A stretch of DNA of 64,000 nucleotides from an uncultured Dialister sp. (GCA_900541485.1 UQJW01000002.1:1-64000); one strand, 5' to 3'. Positions 18,495 to 27,336 are shown, counted from the stretch's first letter. Numbers and translations are program-made. The notes: generated from the letters alone by a model not told the origin.

Positions 18495-18503
18495 ATTATA
18501 TCA
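18495..18503 (-). promoter_or_regulatory. Extended -10 promoter of the OLD-family gene
   Basis: TGATATAAT lies at 18503-18495 on the minus strand, about 30 bases before the start codon. It is a perfect -10 with the TGN extension and no clear -35. Confidence 0.5.
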
Positions 18504-18583
18504 TTCTTTACCTATTTATTTTTTCAAAAAGAAGCACCTTATAGCCTTCTTCTCTCAATCTGCAAAAATTAAATATATGAAAC

Positions 18584-18612
18584 TTGACAAATTCAGCTCC
18601 TGTACGTATTTT
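18584..18612 (+). promoter_or_regulatory. Promoter of ybaK
   Basis: TTGACA at 18584-18589, a 17-base spacer, and TATTTT at 18607-18612. The ribosome binding site (AAGGAG) of ybaK follows closely, so the leader is short. Confidence 0.6.
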
Positions 18613-18631
18613 GAAATAAAGGAGTTTCAAT

Positions 18632-19114
18632 ATGAAAAAAATAAAGAAAACTAATGTCATGCGTATACTGGATAAAGCAAATATATCGTATAAAGCAAAA
18701 TCATATGAATATGAAATCAATGATTTGTCCGGAGTTCATGCGGCTGAAGCATTGGGCTATGACCCTGACATGGTATTTAAAACAATTGTGACTAAAGGAG
18801 ATAAAACAGGCCCGGTTGTTTTTTGTCTTCCTTCCGAGAAAGAATTAAACTTAAAAGAAGCCGCTAAAATCAGCGGAAATAAAAAACTGGAAATGGTTCA
18901 TGTAAAAGATTTATTCCATTTAACCGGCTACTTACGCGGTGGTTGCTCTCCTATCGGAATGAAGAAAACATTTCCCACATATATAGATATTTCTATAAAC
19001 AATCACAAAGAAATAAGTATAAGCGCCGGACAGAGGGGACAGCAAATAATAATCAATTCCAAGGACTTTCTCACTTTCACATCTGCCCAAGCAGCAAACA
19101 TTACACAAATGTAG
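18632..19114 (+). CDS. ybaK: Cys-tRNA(Pro)/Cys-tRNA(Cys) deacylase YbaK/EbsC
   Basis: A 160-residue YbaK-domain editing enzyme that hydrolyses mischarged Cys-tRNA(Pro) in trans. Visible family features are the substrate-pocket lysine region DMVFKTIVTKGDK, VVFCLPSEKELNLKEAA, the GYLRGGCSPIGMKK loop, and ISISAGQRGQQI near the C-terminus. ATG at 18632 has GGAG upstream. It is one of only two plus-strand protein genes in the window, divergent from the OLD-family gene, and is followed by a strong terminator. Confidence 0.92.
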   Translation: MKKIKKTNVMRILDKANISYKAKSYEYEINDLSGVHAAEALGYDPDMVFKTIVTKGDKTGPVVFCLPSEKELNLKEAAKISGNKKLEMVHVKDLFHLTGYLRGGCSPIGMKKTFPTYIDISINNHKEISISAGQRGQQIIINSKDFLTFTSAQAANITQM

Positions 19115-19138
19115 GAATTTCATATTTTTGCAAACATA

Positions 19139-19173
19139 AAAAAACTGTTGCCTTACGCAACAGTTTTTCTTTT
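19139..19173 (+). terminator. Bidirectional terminator between ybaK and the tRNA operon
   Basis: A stem AAACTGTTG / CAACAGTTT with a 7-base loop (19142-19165). T-runs flank it on both strands, so it can end ybaK on the plus strand and the tRNA operon on the minus strand. Confidence 0.85.
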
Positions 19174-19261
19174 GGTGCCGAGGACCGGAATCGAACCGGT
19201 ACGAATCTCACGATTCGAGGGATTTTAAGTCCCTTGCGTCTGCCAGTTCCGCCACCCCGGC
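19173..19261 (-). tRNA. tRNA-Leu (anticodon UAA)
   Basis: Class II tRNA with a long variable arm. The acceptor 5' GCCGGGG pairs with CCTCGGC, the anticodon loop is CTTAAAA (UAA), and the T arm contains GGTTCGATTCC. CCA is encoded. It is the last gene of a four-tRNA operon. Confidence 0.96.
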
Positions 19262-19291
19262 ATATAGAACTTTCAATTAAGCAGACAAATA

Positions 19292-19365
19292 TGGAGGCGG
19301 CATCCGGAATCGAACCGGAGATAAAGGTTTTGCAGACCTCTGCCTTACCGCTTGGCTATGCCGCC
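19292..19365 (-). tRNA. tRNA-Cys (anticodon GCA)
   Basis: Acceptor GGCGGCA pairs with TGCCGCC, the anticodon loop is CTGCAAA (GCA), the T arm contains GGTTCGATTCC, and CCA is encoded. Confidence 0.96.
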
Positions 19366-19368
19366 ATA

Positions 19369-19443
19369 TGGAGCGGAAAACGGGACTCGAACCCGCGACC
19401 CCAACCTTGGCAAGGTTGTGCTCTACCACTGAGCTACTTCCGC
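19369..19443 (-). tRNA. tRNA-Gly (anticodon GCC)
   Basis: Acceptor begins GCGGAAG, the anticodon loop is TTGCCAA within a CAACC/GGTTG stem, the T arm contains GGTTCGAGTCC, and CCA is encoded. Three bases separate it from tRNA-Cys. Confidence 0.96.
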
Positions 19444-19445
19444 AC

Positions 19446-19522
19446 TGGCGACCCGGATCAGATTTGAACTGACGATCTCCGCCGTGACAGGGCGGCATGT
19501 TAGACCACTACACCACCGGGCC
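19446..19522 (-). tRNA. tRNA-Asp (anticodon GUC)
   Basis: Acceptor GGCCCGG pairs with CCGGGTC, the anticodon loop is CTGTCAC (GUC) in a CCGCC/GGCGG stem, the T arm contains AGTTCAAATCT, and CCA is encoded. First gene of the tRNA operon; two bases separate it from tRNA-Gly. Confidence 0.96.
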
Positions 19523-19537
19523 GCAAGTTACCTTATA

Positions 19538-19566
19538 AGTATATACATCACCTCCCTGTTTGTCAA
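19538..19566 (-). promoter_or_regulatory. Promoter of the tRNA Asp-Gly-Cys-Leu operon
   Basis: TTGACA at 19566-19561, an exact 17-base spacer, and TATACT at 19543-19538 on the minus strand, about 16 bases before the mature tRNA-Asp 5' end. Confidence 0.85.
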
Positions 19567-19614
19567 GATTTTTTCAAGCAAAATGACAGTATTTAGCTAT
19601 CCCTTATCCGGCTT

Positions 19615-19659
19615 AAAAATAAAAGCAGATTGCCCTTTTCTGACAATCTGCTTTTATTT
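19615..19659 (-). terminator. Terminator of the glutamine synthetase gene
   Basis: A 16-bp stem (AAATAAAAGCAGATTG with its complement, arms 19617-19632 and 19644-19659) directly after the stop codon, with A/T runs on both sides. Confidence 0.8.
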
Positions 19660-21554
19660 CAGCCGATAATATTTAATGCATAAACTCGATATTCTTCGGC
19701 CAGCTTTTCTACTTCTCTTGCCATAGTCAGCTGTAAATCTGAGGCCAAATCATAGTCATTTGCTTCCAATGCCTCTTTCAACCTGGTACAAATACAACTG
19801 ATTTCTTTTGTATCCTTAGCAAGATTTAAACGTTTCTCCTGAATAGATGCCCATCTCTCTTCATCTATTGCATCCTCATGTTCAAGCTTTTTGTAGCTTT
19901 TTACAGATCGCTCCGCTTCCGGAATAAGACGGTCAATCAATTCGTTTTCCCAGCGATAAATGATACTTGTCAGGAATGAATCAACGATTGCACTTGATAA
20001 TGCGGTACCTCTCGTCAAAACCTCGATTTTTTCAGGATAGGATTTCATTATTTTTATATTTTCCCACACTGTAGCCGGCGGTTTTCCAAAAACAGCATCT
20101 CTTTCTTCTTGTGTATAATCTTCAAATACGTTTTTCTCACAACGATATTCTCTGTCTTTTTCCAGATAACCGGCATCTTCACCGGCCCGTTTAGAAAGTT
20201 CGCCCAGCAACTCCTTTGGACCTCGTCCGGAATTAACTGCATATTTAATTCCGTCCAGTGCTGTCAAATAAAGGCAGGAAACTGCTAAATATATGTTGGT
20301 AAACGGATTTGGAGAACGAAGCTCGAATCTGGTGGCTTTCGGATTTTCCAAATCACGAATCAATCCTACTAAAATACTGCGGTTACGGGATGGCAATTCA
20401 GGCTTATGCCCTAAAGAAGTTACAATACACACAGGTGCTTCAAAGCCGGGTTTCAATCGGTTAAAGGCATCTGTAGTTGACGATATGAACGGGTTAATTG
20501 CTTCATAATTATGCAGAACACCCATGATAAAACCATAACCGATTGTCGAAAGATAATCCGATTTCATATCCTCCGGTGAGAGCAAATTGATTATCTTACC
20601 GTTTTTCAGTCGAGCTGCCAGCCCCACATGTGTATGCTCACCGCTTCCTGCTACCCCTAAAATAGGTTTAGCTTTAAAAGATACATCCAGTCCGTTTCTC
20701 CGGAATACTTCCCGGATAATAATGCGTGCCTCCAGTTCATTATCAGCTGCTTGTAAGGGATTTGAAGAGAACAACCAGTCTAATTCAAGCTGCTCACATA
20801 CATCGAAGACATGTCCGACATCGTCAATTTTAGGCTTGATTCCCCCGACTTCTTTATGCCCCATCTCGACATGCATACCGCGGATATCCAGTTCCTCAAT
20901 GGCCTGTTCCATAGCAGTACGCACATTTCCTCTCATTCTTTGCCAATACTGTTCTTTCAGCCTTTGGGATATGGAAAGATGCTGTACCGTTTCTTTCTCG
21001 CTCGGTGTTTTTACCCAAAATTCCAACTCTGTTCCTGTGGTAAATACGATATCCTGGATATCTTCAAACGGAAAGTTTTCCATTCCGCGAATCTGTTTTC
21101 CGATAAGCAACTTCTTGAGCTCTTCCGCCACATATTCACAGGACTGTTTCAGAATCGACCGTGAATCTATAAATACCCCTTTATGAATCAAAAAACTCGG
21201 TATACGAAGTGTCCCTACCGGAAGCCCTGTCGCCGGATTGATATTTTCATCATTATAATCTACATACCAATTGACTGTATTATCAGCTACAAAGTCTACA
21301 CGGGCATCATTTAATGTCGCAATATTCATAAATACAACTGAAGATCCGTCAGTTTGTACCGCTTTGCCTGCAAAAAAGTCATCATAATCCTTTATAAAAA
21401 TATCAATAGGAATTTTTTCGTCTGTGTCATTTCCCGCTAAATCGACTCCGATTAATGATACAAACCTGATTTCAGGATGTTGTGCCAATAAAGAAAGAAC
21501 ACCCTCTTTTCCGTATTGCCCGGCCGGAATACAATACAGTAACTCTTTGTTCAT
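19659..21554 (-). CDS. Glutamine synthetase family protein, long (631-residue) form
   Basis: Predicted to condense glutamate and ammonia with ATP. The N-terminal beta-grasp region includes SLIGVDLAGNDTDEKIPID. The catalytic fold shows TTGTELEFWVK (metal-binding Glu), HVEMGHKEVGGIKPKI, GVAGSGEHTHVGLA (ATP/metal loop) and ATRFELRSPNP (glutamate and phosphate-binding Arg). At 631 residues it is longer than GSI (about 440-470) and shorter than classic GSIII (about 700). The extra length is a helical C-terminal tail after about residue 440. I recognise it only as a non-standard GS subgroup. The ATG at 21554 has GGAGG upstream. The leader contains a strong terminator-like hairpin, described separately. 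Confidence 0.85.
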   Translation of the reverse strand: MNKELLYCIPAGQYGKEGVLSLLAQHPEIRFVSLIGVDLAGNDTDEKIPIDIFIKDYDDFFAGKAVQTDGSSVVFMNIATLNDARVDFVADNTVNWYVDYNDENINPATGLPVGTLRIPSFLIHKGVFIDSRSILKQSCEYVAEELKKLLIGKQIRGMENFPFEDIQDIVFTTGTELEFWVKTPSEKETVQHLSISQRLKEQYWQRMRGNVRTAMEQAIEELDIRGMHVEMGHKEVGGIKPKIDDVGHVFDVCEQLELDWLFSSNPLQAADNELEARIIIREVFRRNGLDVSFKAKPILGVAGSGEHTHVGLAARLKNGKIINLLSPEDMKSDYLSTIGYGFIMGVLHNYEAINPFISSTTDAFNRLKPGFEAPVCIVTSLGHKPELPSRNRSILVGLIRDLENPKATRFELRSPNPFTNIYLAVSCLYLTALDGIKYAVNSGRGPKELLGELSKRAGEDAGYLEKDREYRCEKNVFEDYTQEERDAVFGKPPATVWENIKIMKSYPEKIEVLTRGTALSSAIVDSFLTSIIYRWENELIDRLIPEAERSVKSYKKLEHEDAIDEERWASIQEKRLNLAKDTKEISCICTRLKEALEANDYDLASDLQLTMAREVEKLAEEYRVYALNIIG

Positions 21555-21593
21555 TTAAATCCTCCTTTGAGACACCAAAGTCTTTTCTTTCAA

Positions 21594-21632
21594 AAAAAGA
21601 TGACCCACCCCTTACGGAATGAGTCATCTTTG
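21594..21632 (-). terminator. Terminator or attenuator in the glutamine synthetase leader
   Basis: A 13-bp stem with G-U pairs (arms GATGACTCATTCC and GGGGTGGGTCATC), a GTAA loop and seven T residues on the minus strand. It can end the rpsU-yqeY transcript. It also lies downstream of a good promoter (21684-21655) and upstream of the glutamine synthetase start, so it may act as an attenuator. Confidence 0.85.
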
Positions 21633-21654
21633 ACGTAGTATTAACTTGTAGATA

Positions 21655-21684
21655 AGAATACACCACGTACCTTACTTTTGTCAA
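21655..21684 (-). promoter_or_regulatory. Putative promoter of the glutamine synthetase gene
   Basis: TTGACA at 21684-21679, an 18-base spacer, and TATTCT at 21660-21655. The start would be near 21648, which places the strong hairpin at about +17 to +55 of the leader. Confidence 0.55.
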
Positions 21685-21689
21685 GTGAA

Positions 21690-22145
21690 TCAGCTTCCGG
21701 ATAAAACTTCCCGCACGATGCGGTTAATTACTTTACCGTCCGCCTGACCCTTTAACTTAGCCATTACAGCCTTCATGACAGAACCCATAGTTTTCTGTCC
21801 CGGTTCTAATTCAGCAATCACGTCTGTTACAACTTTGCGAATCGCTTCTTCTGACATTTCCGGTGGAAGATATTTCTTAAGTACTGTAATTTCCGCTTCG
21901 GTCTCTGCAACCAGGTCATCTCTGCCGGAATTTCTGATTTCATCAAGCGTTTCCTTACGCTGCTTGACCTCTTTCCGGAGAATGGCAAGAACCTGATCAT
22001 CATCGAAGTCCACGTGTCCGCCGTCAATTTCTGCTTGCTTAATATGTGCTCTTGCCATACGAATGACGTTAAGCGCAAGCTTTCCTTCTTCTCTTGCTTT
22101 CATGGCAACTTTCATATCTGCCATCAGCTGCTCTTTAATTGACAC
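21690..22145 (-). CDS. yqeY: GatB/YqeY-domain protein
   Basis: A 151-residue helical YqeY protein, related to the C-terminal tRNA-contacting domain of GatB; its function in most bacteria is not settled. Typical stretches are LNVIRMARAHIKQAEID, VLAILRKEVKQRKE and KKYLPPEMSEE, ending in GQADGKVINRIVREVL. The start is GTG at 22145, decided by AAGGTGAT four bases upstream; the upstream GTG at 22154 is itself part of that ribosome binding site. It follows rpsU, a pairing common in Firmicutes. Confidence 0.9.
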   Translation of the reverse strand: MSIKEQLMADMKVAMKAREEGKLALNVIRMARAHIKQAEIDGGHVDFDDDQVLAILRKEVKQRKETLDEIRNSGRDDLVAETEAEITVLKKYLPPEMSEEAIRKVVTDVIAELEPGQKTMGSVMKAVMAKLKGQADGKVINRIVREVLSGS

Positions 22146-22165
22146 AACTATCACCTTGTAACCTG

Positions 22166-22342
22166 TTATTTAAACTTACGTTTTCTTGCGGCTTCAGATT
22201 TCAGTTTACGTCTAACGCTGGGCTTTTCATAATGTTCACGTTTTCTTACTTCAGAAAGAACCCCGGCTTTTTGGCAGGAACGTTTAAATCTGCGAAGAGC
22301 ACTATCTAAAGACTCGCCCTTTTGAACTTTAATTTCAGACAT
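22166..22342 (-). CDS. rpsU: 30S ribosomal protein S21
   Basis: A 58-residue basic protein beginning [21 protein letters not shown] and ending in a Lys/Arg-rich tail, as S21 does. The start is ATG at 22342 with GGAGGGAGG upstream; the longer frame to 22387 reads through this leader. It sits upstream of yqeY and is driven by a perfect consensus promoter. Confidence 0.96.
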   Translation of the reverse strand: MSEIKVQKGESLDSALRRFKRSCQKAGVLSEVRKREHYEKPSVRRKLKSEAARKRKFK

Positions 22343-22393
22343 CTGTATCCCTCCCTCCAAATAGACTGATGGGGTGCTATTGCACACTATTAA

Positions 22394-22422
22394 ATTATAA
22401 TTTATTGAGTCTGCTCTGTCAA
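22394..22422 (-). promoter_or_regulatory. Promoter of rpsU-yqeY
   Basis: A perfect sigma-70 type promoter on the minus strand: TTGACA at 22422-22417, a 17-base spacer, TATAAT at 22399-22394. The leader is about 45 bases. Confidence 0.88.
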
Positions 22423-22443
22423 TGAAATTATCAAAGAAAATAA

Positions 22444-22800
22444 TTATTCACTAACGGGAAATGGCGGCCAACCCATTTCTTTTCCTCCCACGATATGTGC
22501 ATGGAAATGAAAAACCGTCTGGCCCGCTTTCTTTCCTGTATTTACTACTAAACGGAATCCGTCCTCTTTCAGCCCCTGCATTTCCGCTATTTTCTTTATT
22601 GTGAGAAAGAAATCCGCAAACTCTTCATTAATCGCAGGAGTCATTCCCAATATATTATCTGCGTGAACTTTAGGAATCACCAGAATATGGACAGGAGCGC
22701 AAGGTTCTATATCTTTAAAAGCAAACCAATGCTCATCCTCATATATCTTTGTGCAGGGTATTTCTCCGGAAATAATTTTGCAAAATAAACAATCTTTCAT
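22444..22800 (-). CDS. HIT-family nucleotide-binding hydrolase (Hint type)
   Basis: A 118-residue histidine-triad protein. The catalytic triad motif is [10 protein letters not shown] near the C-terminus, with [12 protein letters not shown] and HILVIPKVH upstream as in Hint/PKCI homologues, which hydrolyse nucleoside phosphoramidates such as AMP-lysine. The ATG at 22800 has GGGAGG upstream and starts one base after the mtaB stop, so the pair forms an operon. Confidence 0.93.
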   Translation of the reverse strand: MKDCLFCKIISGEIPCTKIYEDEHWFAFKDIEPCAPVHILVIPKVHADNILGMTPAINEEFADFFLTIKKIAEMQGLKEDGFRLVVNTGKKAGQTVFHFHAHIVGGKEMGWPPFPVSE

Positions 22801-22801
22801 T

Positions 22802-24136
22802 CTAATCCTCCCTTTCCACAACGCCGCTTAAACCATCTTCTGTTAAAGAATTAATCTTGACTGAATATATTTTACCGCGTTCTATACCTTCCCCTTTGAG
22901 ATATACACGTATATATTCATCAGAAAGCCCCTCAAAACAACCGTTTTTTCCCTCTTCCGGTAAAACACGAACCGATTTTCCCAAAAAACGGCGTCTGTAT
23001 GCCTCTGATAACTTTTTCTCCAGCTCCTGTACCCGGTGAACCCTTTCTTTCTTAATTTCCGGTAAAACCTGATTGGGATACGTCGCTGCCGGCGTACCTG
23101 TCCGCTGTGAATAGGGAAATATATGAATAGCAGAAAATTTTAATTCTTCCAATGTAGCCAGCGTTTCCTTGAAATTTTCTTCTGTCTCTCCCGGAAATCC
23201 TACAATCAAATCCGTAGTCAAGGCCAAATCAGGAATCCTCTCTCTGAGATCTGCTATCAAATTCTTATATTCAGCCAAACGATAATGGCGGTTCATGGCA
23301 CGAAGCACATCATCCGATCCTGATTGAATCGGCAAATGCAAATGACAGCATACTCTCGGTTCGCTATTCATCAGATGAATCAACTCTTCCGATAACTCAA
23401 CAGACTCAATAGATCCTAAGCGTATTCGTAATAAATCGGGAATCTTTAATAATTCATTGACCAGCGACGATAAAGAAGTGCCGTCATGCAAATCTTTACC
23501 ATAATTCCCAAGATGTATTCCCGTAAGAACAACCTCTCTGTATCCTCTGTCCACAAGATGTTTGATTTCCTCAATTGCATCTTTTTGTTTTCTTGATTTT
23601 AATCGGCCGCGGGCATAAGGAATAATACAAAAGGTACAGTAATTATCACAACCTTCCTGCACCTTTATAAATGCTCTGGTTTTTACCTCTCCTTCGGCAT
23701 CTACCGTAAGATTTTCAAAATCCTTGACCGCCATGACATCTCTGACTTCATTTAAAACTGCATTTGACCGGGCAGCCTTTTCTACGTATTCCACGATACG
23801 GGAACGATTTTGCATGCCTACAATGACATCTACATTTCCCATTTTTTCAAAGACCTCAGGCGCAAGCTGGGCATAACATCCTGCCACCGCAATAACAGCG
23901 CTCGGATTTTCTCTCCGTATACGCCGCACCATTTGCCGTGATTTCCTGTCACCTATACTTGTCACCGAACAAGTATTTACAACGTACACATCCGCAGGAG
24001 TATCACTTTCTGCCACCTTATATCCGTTTTTTATAAATAATGTACGCATGGCATCACTGTCATATTGGTTCACTTTGCAGCCTAACGTTATAAATGATAC
24101 CGTTTTTTCTTTTGTATTTAATATATATTTTTTCAT
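22802..24136 (-). CDS. mtaB: tRNA t6A37 methylthiotransferase
   Basis: A 444-residue radical-SAM methylthiotransferase that converts t6A to ms2t6A at position 37 of tRNAs. The N-terminal UPF0004 domain supplies three cysteines (FITLGCKVNQ, VVNTCSVTS, VAGCYAQ) and the radical SAM domain supplies CDNYCTFC (C-x3-C-x2-C). A C-terminal TRAM domain is suggested by the last 60 residues. The VNTCSVT and GCKVNQ wording fits MtaB rather than MiaB or RimO. The start ATG at 24136 is only six bases downstream of a TATAAT, so the mRNA may be leaderless. Confidence 0.92.
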   Translation of the reverse strand: MKKYILNTKEKTVSFITLGCKVNQYDSDAMRTLFIKNGYKVAESDTPADVYVVNTCSVTSIGDRKSRQMVRRIRRENPSAVIAVAGCYAQLAPEVFEKMGNVDVIVGMQNRSRIVEYVEKAARSNAVLNEVRDVMAVKDFENLTVDAEGEVKTRAFIKVQEGCDNYCTFCIIPYARGRLKSRKQKDAIEEIKHLVDRGYREVVLTGIHLGNYGKDLHDGTSLSSLVNELLKIPDLLRIRLGSIESVELSEELIHLMNSEPRVCCHLHLPIQSGSDDVLRAMNRHYRLAEYKNLIADLRERIPDLALTTDLIVGFPGETEENFKETLATLEELKFSAIHIFPYSQRTGTPAATYPNQVLPEIKKERVHRVQELEKKLSEAYRRRFLGKSVRVLPEEGKNGCFEGLSDEYIRVYLKGEGIERGKIYSVKINSLTEDGLSGVVERED

Positions 24137-24142
24137 TTTCCC

Positions 24143-24151
24143 ATTATAGCA
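24143..24151 (-). promoter_or_regulatory. Extended -10 promoter immediately upstream of mtaB
   Basis: TGCTATAAT at 24151-24143 on the minus strand. Six bases separate it from the ATG at 24136, so transcription should start at or next to the start codon. Confidence 0.6.
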
Positions 24152-24176
24152 TATCTTTAAATAATTAACTTATAAA

Positions 24177-24221
24177 TAAAAACAGCTGTTGTGGTAAGAA
24201 TAACCACAACAGCTGTTTTTT
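24177..24221 (-). terminator. Terminator of pnp-dut-nudF
   Basis: A perfect 15-bp stem (AACAGCTGTTGTGGT and its complement) with a short loop and A/T runs on both sides. Strong in both directions. Confidence 0.9.
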
Positions 24222-24753
24222 ATGCTTGTAAGTAATCTGCGGCCATAGCAACGGCGGCTATGGTTTTTGCATCATAAATCCGACCGTCACGAATCATCTC
24301 AAACACTTCCTCTACAGGAATTTTTAGAACCTCCAGATATTCTCCTTCATCTAAACGCTGCTGCGTATACACAAGATGGTCTGCTAAGTATAAATAGATT
24401 TTTTCGTCGGAAAATCCGGGAGTGGTATAAATATAGCCGAGCCCCCTGATATTTCCTATATATCCTGTTTCTTCTTCCAGCTCACGTAAGGCACAATGCG
24501 CCGGATCTTCCGCTTCATCTAATTTGCCTGCGGGAATTTCGAGCAATTCCCGTTTCACCGGATATCTGTACTGTTTGACAAATAGAATTTCTTTATTTTC
24601 CGTCACAGGAATCACAGCTGCTGCGCCGGGATGACTTACCACTTCTCTGCGGTAGGTTTTTCCGCTGATTTCTACTTCATCAAAATATACATGAAGCAGT
24701 TTTCCTTCATACATCGTCCGGTGATCTATGGTTTTTTCCTGCTTTATATTCAT
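24220..24753 (-). CDS. nudF: NUDIX hydrolase, ADP-ribose pyrophosphatase type
   Basis: A 177-residue Nudix enzyme. The Nudix box spans residues 76-98 in GKLDEAEDP...RELEEETGY form, and the preceding ELLEIPAGK plus QYRYPVKR pattern is typical of ADP-ribose pyrophosphatases, which cleave ADP-ribose to AMP and ribose 5-phosphate. ATG at 24753 directly follows the dut stop. It ends the pnp-dut-nudF operon and is followed by a strong terminator. Confidence 0.88.
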   Translation of the reverse strand: MNIKQEKTIDHRTMYEGKLLHVYFDEVEISGKTYRREVVSHPGAAAVIPVTENKEILFVKQYRYPVKRELLEIPAGKLDEAEDPAHCALRELEEETGYIGNIRGLGYIYTTPGFSDEKIYLYLADHLVYTQQRLDEGEYLEVLKIPVEEVFEMIRDGRIYDAKTIAAVAMAADYLQA

Positions 24754-25203
24754 TCAGGCCCCCGTACTGCCGATACCGCCGGTGCGTTTCCCTACCGCCT
24801 CATCTCCATCAGCTACATAATACTTGACGAATATGCCCTGAGCAATGCGGTCTCCGCGGCGGATGTGAAATACTTCATCTTTCGCATTATAAAGGGCACA
24901 CATAATATGCCCCTCATTATCTTCATTGTTATAATAATCGGCATCTATAATACCTGTACTGTTTGCCAGCATAATTCCATGCTTGATACCCAAGCTGGAA
25001 CGGATATGGAGTGACAGGTATTCATCATTTTTCATATAGGCTTTTAAACCGGTCGGCACTACATGAATTTGTCCGGGCGCCAAATCCGTATCGACCGCAC
25101 TTTCAATGTCATAGCCTGCACTTTGTGCTGTTTTTCTGCAGGGTATACGGATATCTTTATCTTTCCATGCACTGACTACTTCAAATCCTCTTGTACGGTT
25201 CAT
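24754..25203 (-). CDS. dut: Deoxyuridine 5'-triphosphate nucleotidohydrolase
   Basis: A 149-residue trimeric dUTPase that converts dUTP to dUMP. Conserved motifs in order are AGYDIESA (motif 1), [10 protein letters not shown] (2), [12 protein letters not shown] (3), [10 protein letters not shown] (4), and the glycine-rich C-terminal [11 protein letters not shown] (5). ATG at 25203 overlaps the pnp stop as ATGA. Confidence 0.94.
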   Translation of the reverse strand: MNRTRGFEVVSAWKDKDIRIPCRKTAQSAGYDIESAVDTDLAPGQIHVVPTGLKAYMKNDEYLSLHIRSSLGIKHGIMLANSTGIIDADYYNNEDNEGHIMCALYNAKDEVFHIRRGDRIAQGIFVKYYVADGDEAVGKRTGGIGSTGA

Positions 25204-27287
25204 TTATTTTTCTCCAGCAGGACTGCTTTTCTGGATAAGTTAATTCTGCCTTTATTATCTATCTCTGTTACTTTGACCATGATTTCATCGCCCTCTTTGA
25301 CCACATCTTCCGGTTTTTCCACACGGGTGAGTGCCAGTTGCGAAACATGAACCAATCCTTCTTTTCCCGGGAGAACTTCTACAAATGCTCCGAAACTCAT
25401 AAGACGTGTGACTTTTCCCAAGTAGGTTTCTCCTACTTCTACATCACGGGTCAAAGCTTCTACCCACCGTTTTGCCTTCAGTGCCGCTTCTTCGTCAGGT
25501 GTGGCAATGTATACATGACCGTCTTCTTCTATATCCATCTTTACGCCGGTTTCACTGATAATTTTATTGATGGTTTTTCCGCCGCTTCCGATGACGTCAC
25601 GAATTTTATCCACAGGGATAACAAGTGTGATAATTTTCGGTGCATACGGGGACAAGTGTTCTGCCGGTTTGTCGATACATTCCGCTATTTTCCCGAGAAT
25701 AAACATCCTGCCTTTGTGTGCCTGCTGTAATGCAGCCATCAGGATATCTTTGGATAAACCGTGAATTTTAATATCCATCTGGATGGCAGTAATTCCTTTT
25801 TCTGTTCCTGCCACTTTGAAATCCATATCTCCCAGCGCATCTTCCATTCCCTGGATATCCGTAAGAATTGTAAAATGTTCTCCCTCATTGACGAGTCCCA
25901 TGGCAATCCCTGCAACCGGTGCTTTAATCGGCACGCCTGCATTCATCAGAGACATCGTGCTTCCGCATACAGATGCTTGTGAAGATGAACCGTTGGATTC
26001 AAGAATTTCAGAAACTACACGGATGGCGTACGGGAATTCTTCCACACTCGGAATAACCGGCACCAAAGCACGTTCTGCCAAAGCACCATGCCCGATTTCT
26101 CTACGGCCCGGGCCTCTTGATCCTTTTGTTTCTCCTACAGAATAAGACGGGAAATTATACTGGTGAATATATCGTTTTTCCGTCACGGTGGTAAGGTCAT
26201 CAATAATTTGTGTTTCCGACATGGGTGCTAATGTAGTCACTGTCAGTGCTTGTGTCTGTCCGCGGGTAAACAGGGCAGATCCGTGTACACGGGGAAGCAG
26301 TCCCACTTCGCAGGTAATCGGACGGATTTCGTCCAAAGCACGGCCATCGGGACGGATTTTATCTACAGAAATCATGTGACGGACGATTTCCTTTGTCAGA
26401 TGGTCAAGGCATTCTGCTACCGCAGCTGTATGATCGGGATATACTTCCTTGAAATGATTTTCTGCTTCTTTTTTCACTTCCGCCATAACGGCTTCACGGG
26501 TAAGTTTATCGGGATTAAAAATCGCTTTTTTCAGCGGTTCTTCCGCATAGGCCCGGATAGATATCTCAATTTCTTCGGGAATTTCAGGAAATACCAGTGT
26601 CCGTTTCTGTTTTCCCACTTCAGCAATAATTTTATTTTGGAAACCCACTAATTCTTTGATAGCCTCATGTCCGAACATGATAGCTTCAAGAACATCTTCT
26701 TCGGGCGCTTCATCAGCGCCGCCTTCTACCATTAAAATGGCCGTTTCCGATCCTGCTACGGTGATATTCAGAGAAGACTCTTCAAGCTGTGCTTGTGTCG
26801 GATTGATAACAAATTCATTATTTACACGACCTACACGTACACCTGCTATAGGTCCGTCCCAAGGAATGTCGGAAATCCCCAGTGATGCGGAAGCACCGAG
26901 CATACCGCAAAGTTCCGGTGCATTATCATAGTCGACAGAAAGTACCGTCGCCACTACATGCACGTCATTTCTGCATCTTTTGTCAAACAAAGGACGAATA
27001 GGACGATCAATCAAACGGGCATTTAAAATAGCCGAGTTTGCGGGACGCCCTTCTCTGCGTAAAAATCCGCCCGGCATTTTTCCTACGGCATACATTTTTT
27101 CTTCATAGTCTACTGTCAGAGGGAAAAAATCTGTCCCTTCTCTGGCTTCTTTACTTCCCGTTGATGTCACGAGGACAACGGTTTCACCATATCTTACTAA
27201 AACTGCACCACTTGCCTGTTTAGCCATTTTTCCCGTTTCGATAATCAACGGACGGCCTGCAAGTTCCATTTGAAAGGTCTTAAACAT
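25200..27287 (-). CDS. pnp: Polyribonucleotide nucleotidyltransferase (PNPase)
   Basis: A 695-residue phosphorolytic 3'-5' exoribonuclease. Two RNase PH-type domains are separated by a helical linker; the second contains [13 protein letters not shown] and FTRGQTQAL. It ends with a KH domain ([12 protein letters not shown]) and an S1 RNA-binding domain ([28 protein letters not shown] region). Full family length. ATG at 27287 has AGGAGGAAGG upstream. It follows rpsO, the common bacterial order, but here each has its own promoter and a terminator lies between them. Confidence 0.97.
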   Translation of the reverse strand: MFKTFQMELAGRPLIIETGKMAKQASGAVLVRYGETVVLVTSTGSKEAREGTDFFPLTVDYEEKMYAVGKMPGGFLRREGRPANSAILNARLIDRPIRPLFDKRCRNDVHVVATVLSVDYDNAPELCGMLGASASLGISDIPWDGPIAGVRVGRVNNEFVINPTQAQLEESSLNITVAGSETAILMVEGGADEAPEEDVLEAIMFGHEAIKELVGFQNKIIAEVGKQKRTLVFPEIPEEIEISIRAYAEEPLKKAIFNPDKLTREAVMAEVKKEAENHFKEVYPDHTAAVAECLDHLTKEIVRHMISVDKIRPDGRALDEIRPITCEVGLLPRVHGSALFTRGQTQALTVTTLAPMSETQIIDDLTTVTEKRYIHQYNFPSYSVGETKGSRGPGRREIGHGALAERALVPVIPSVEEFPYAIRVVSEILESNGSSSQASVCGSTMSLMNAGVPIKAPVAGIAMGLVNEGEHFTILTDIQGMEDALGDMDFKVAGTEKGITAIQMDIKIHGLSKDILMAALQQAHKGRMFILGKIAECIDKPAEHLSPYAPKIITLVIPVDKIRDVIGSGGKTINKIISETGVKMDIEEDGHVYIATPDEEAALKAKRWVEALTRDVEVGETYLGKVTRLMSFGAFVEVLPGKEGLVHVSQLALTRVEKPEDVVKEGDEIMVKVTEIDNKGRINLSRKAVLLEKNK

Positions 27288-27336
27288 GTCCTTCCTCCTC
27301 TTATTATTTAATCTTTTTTAAATTATGTACCGTTTT

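Noticed and set aside
16843..19600. A genomic island at the tRNA cluster
   Set aside because: No integrase, direct repeats or change in gene type around the four tRNAs; both sides are core genes.
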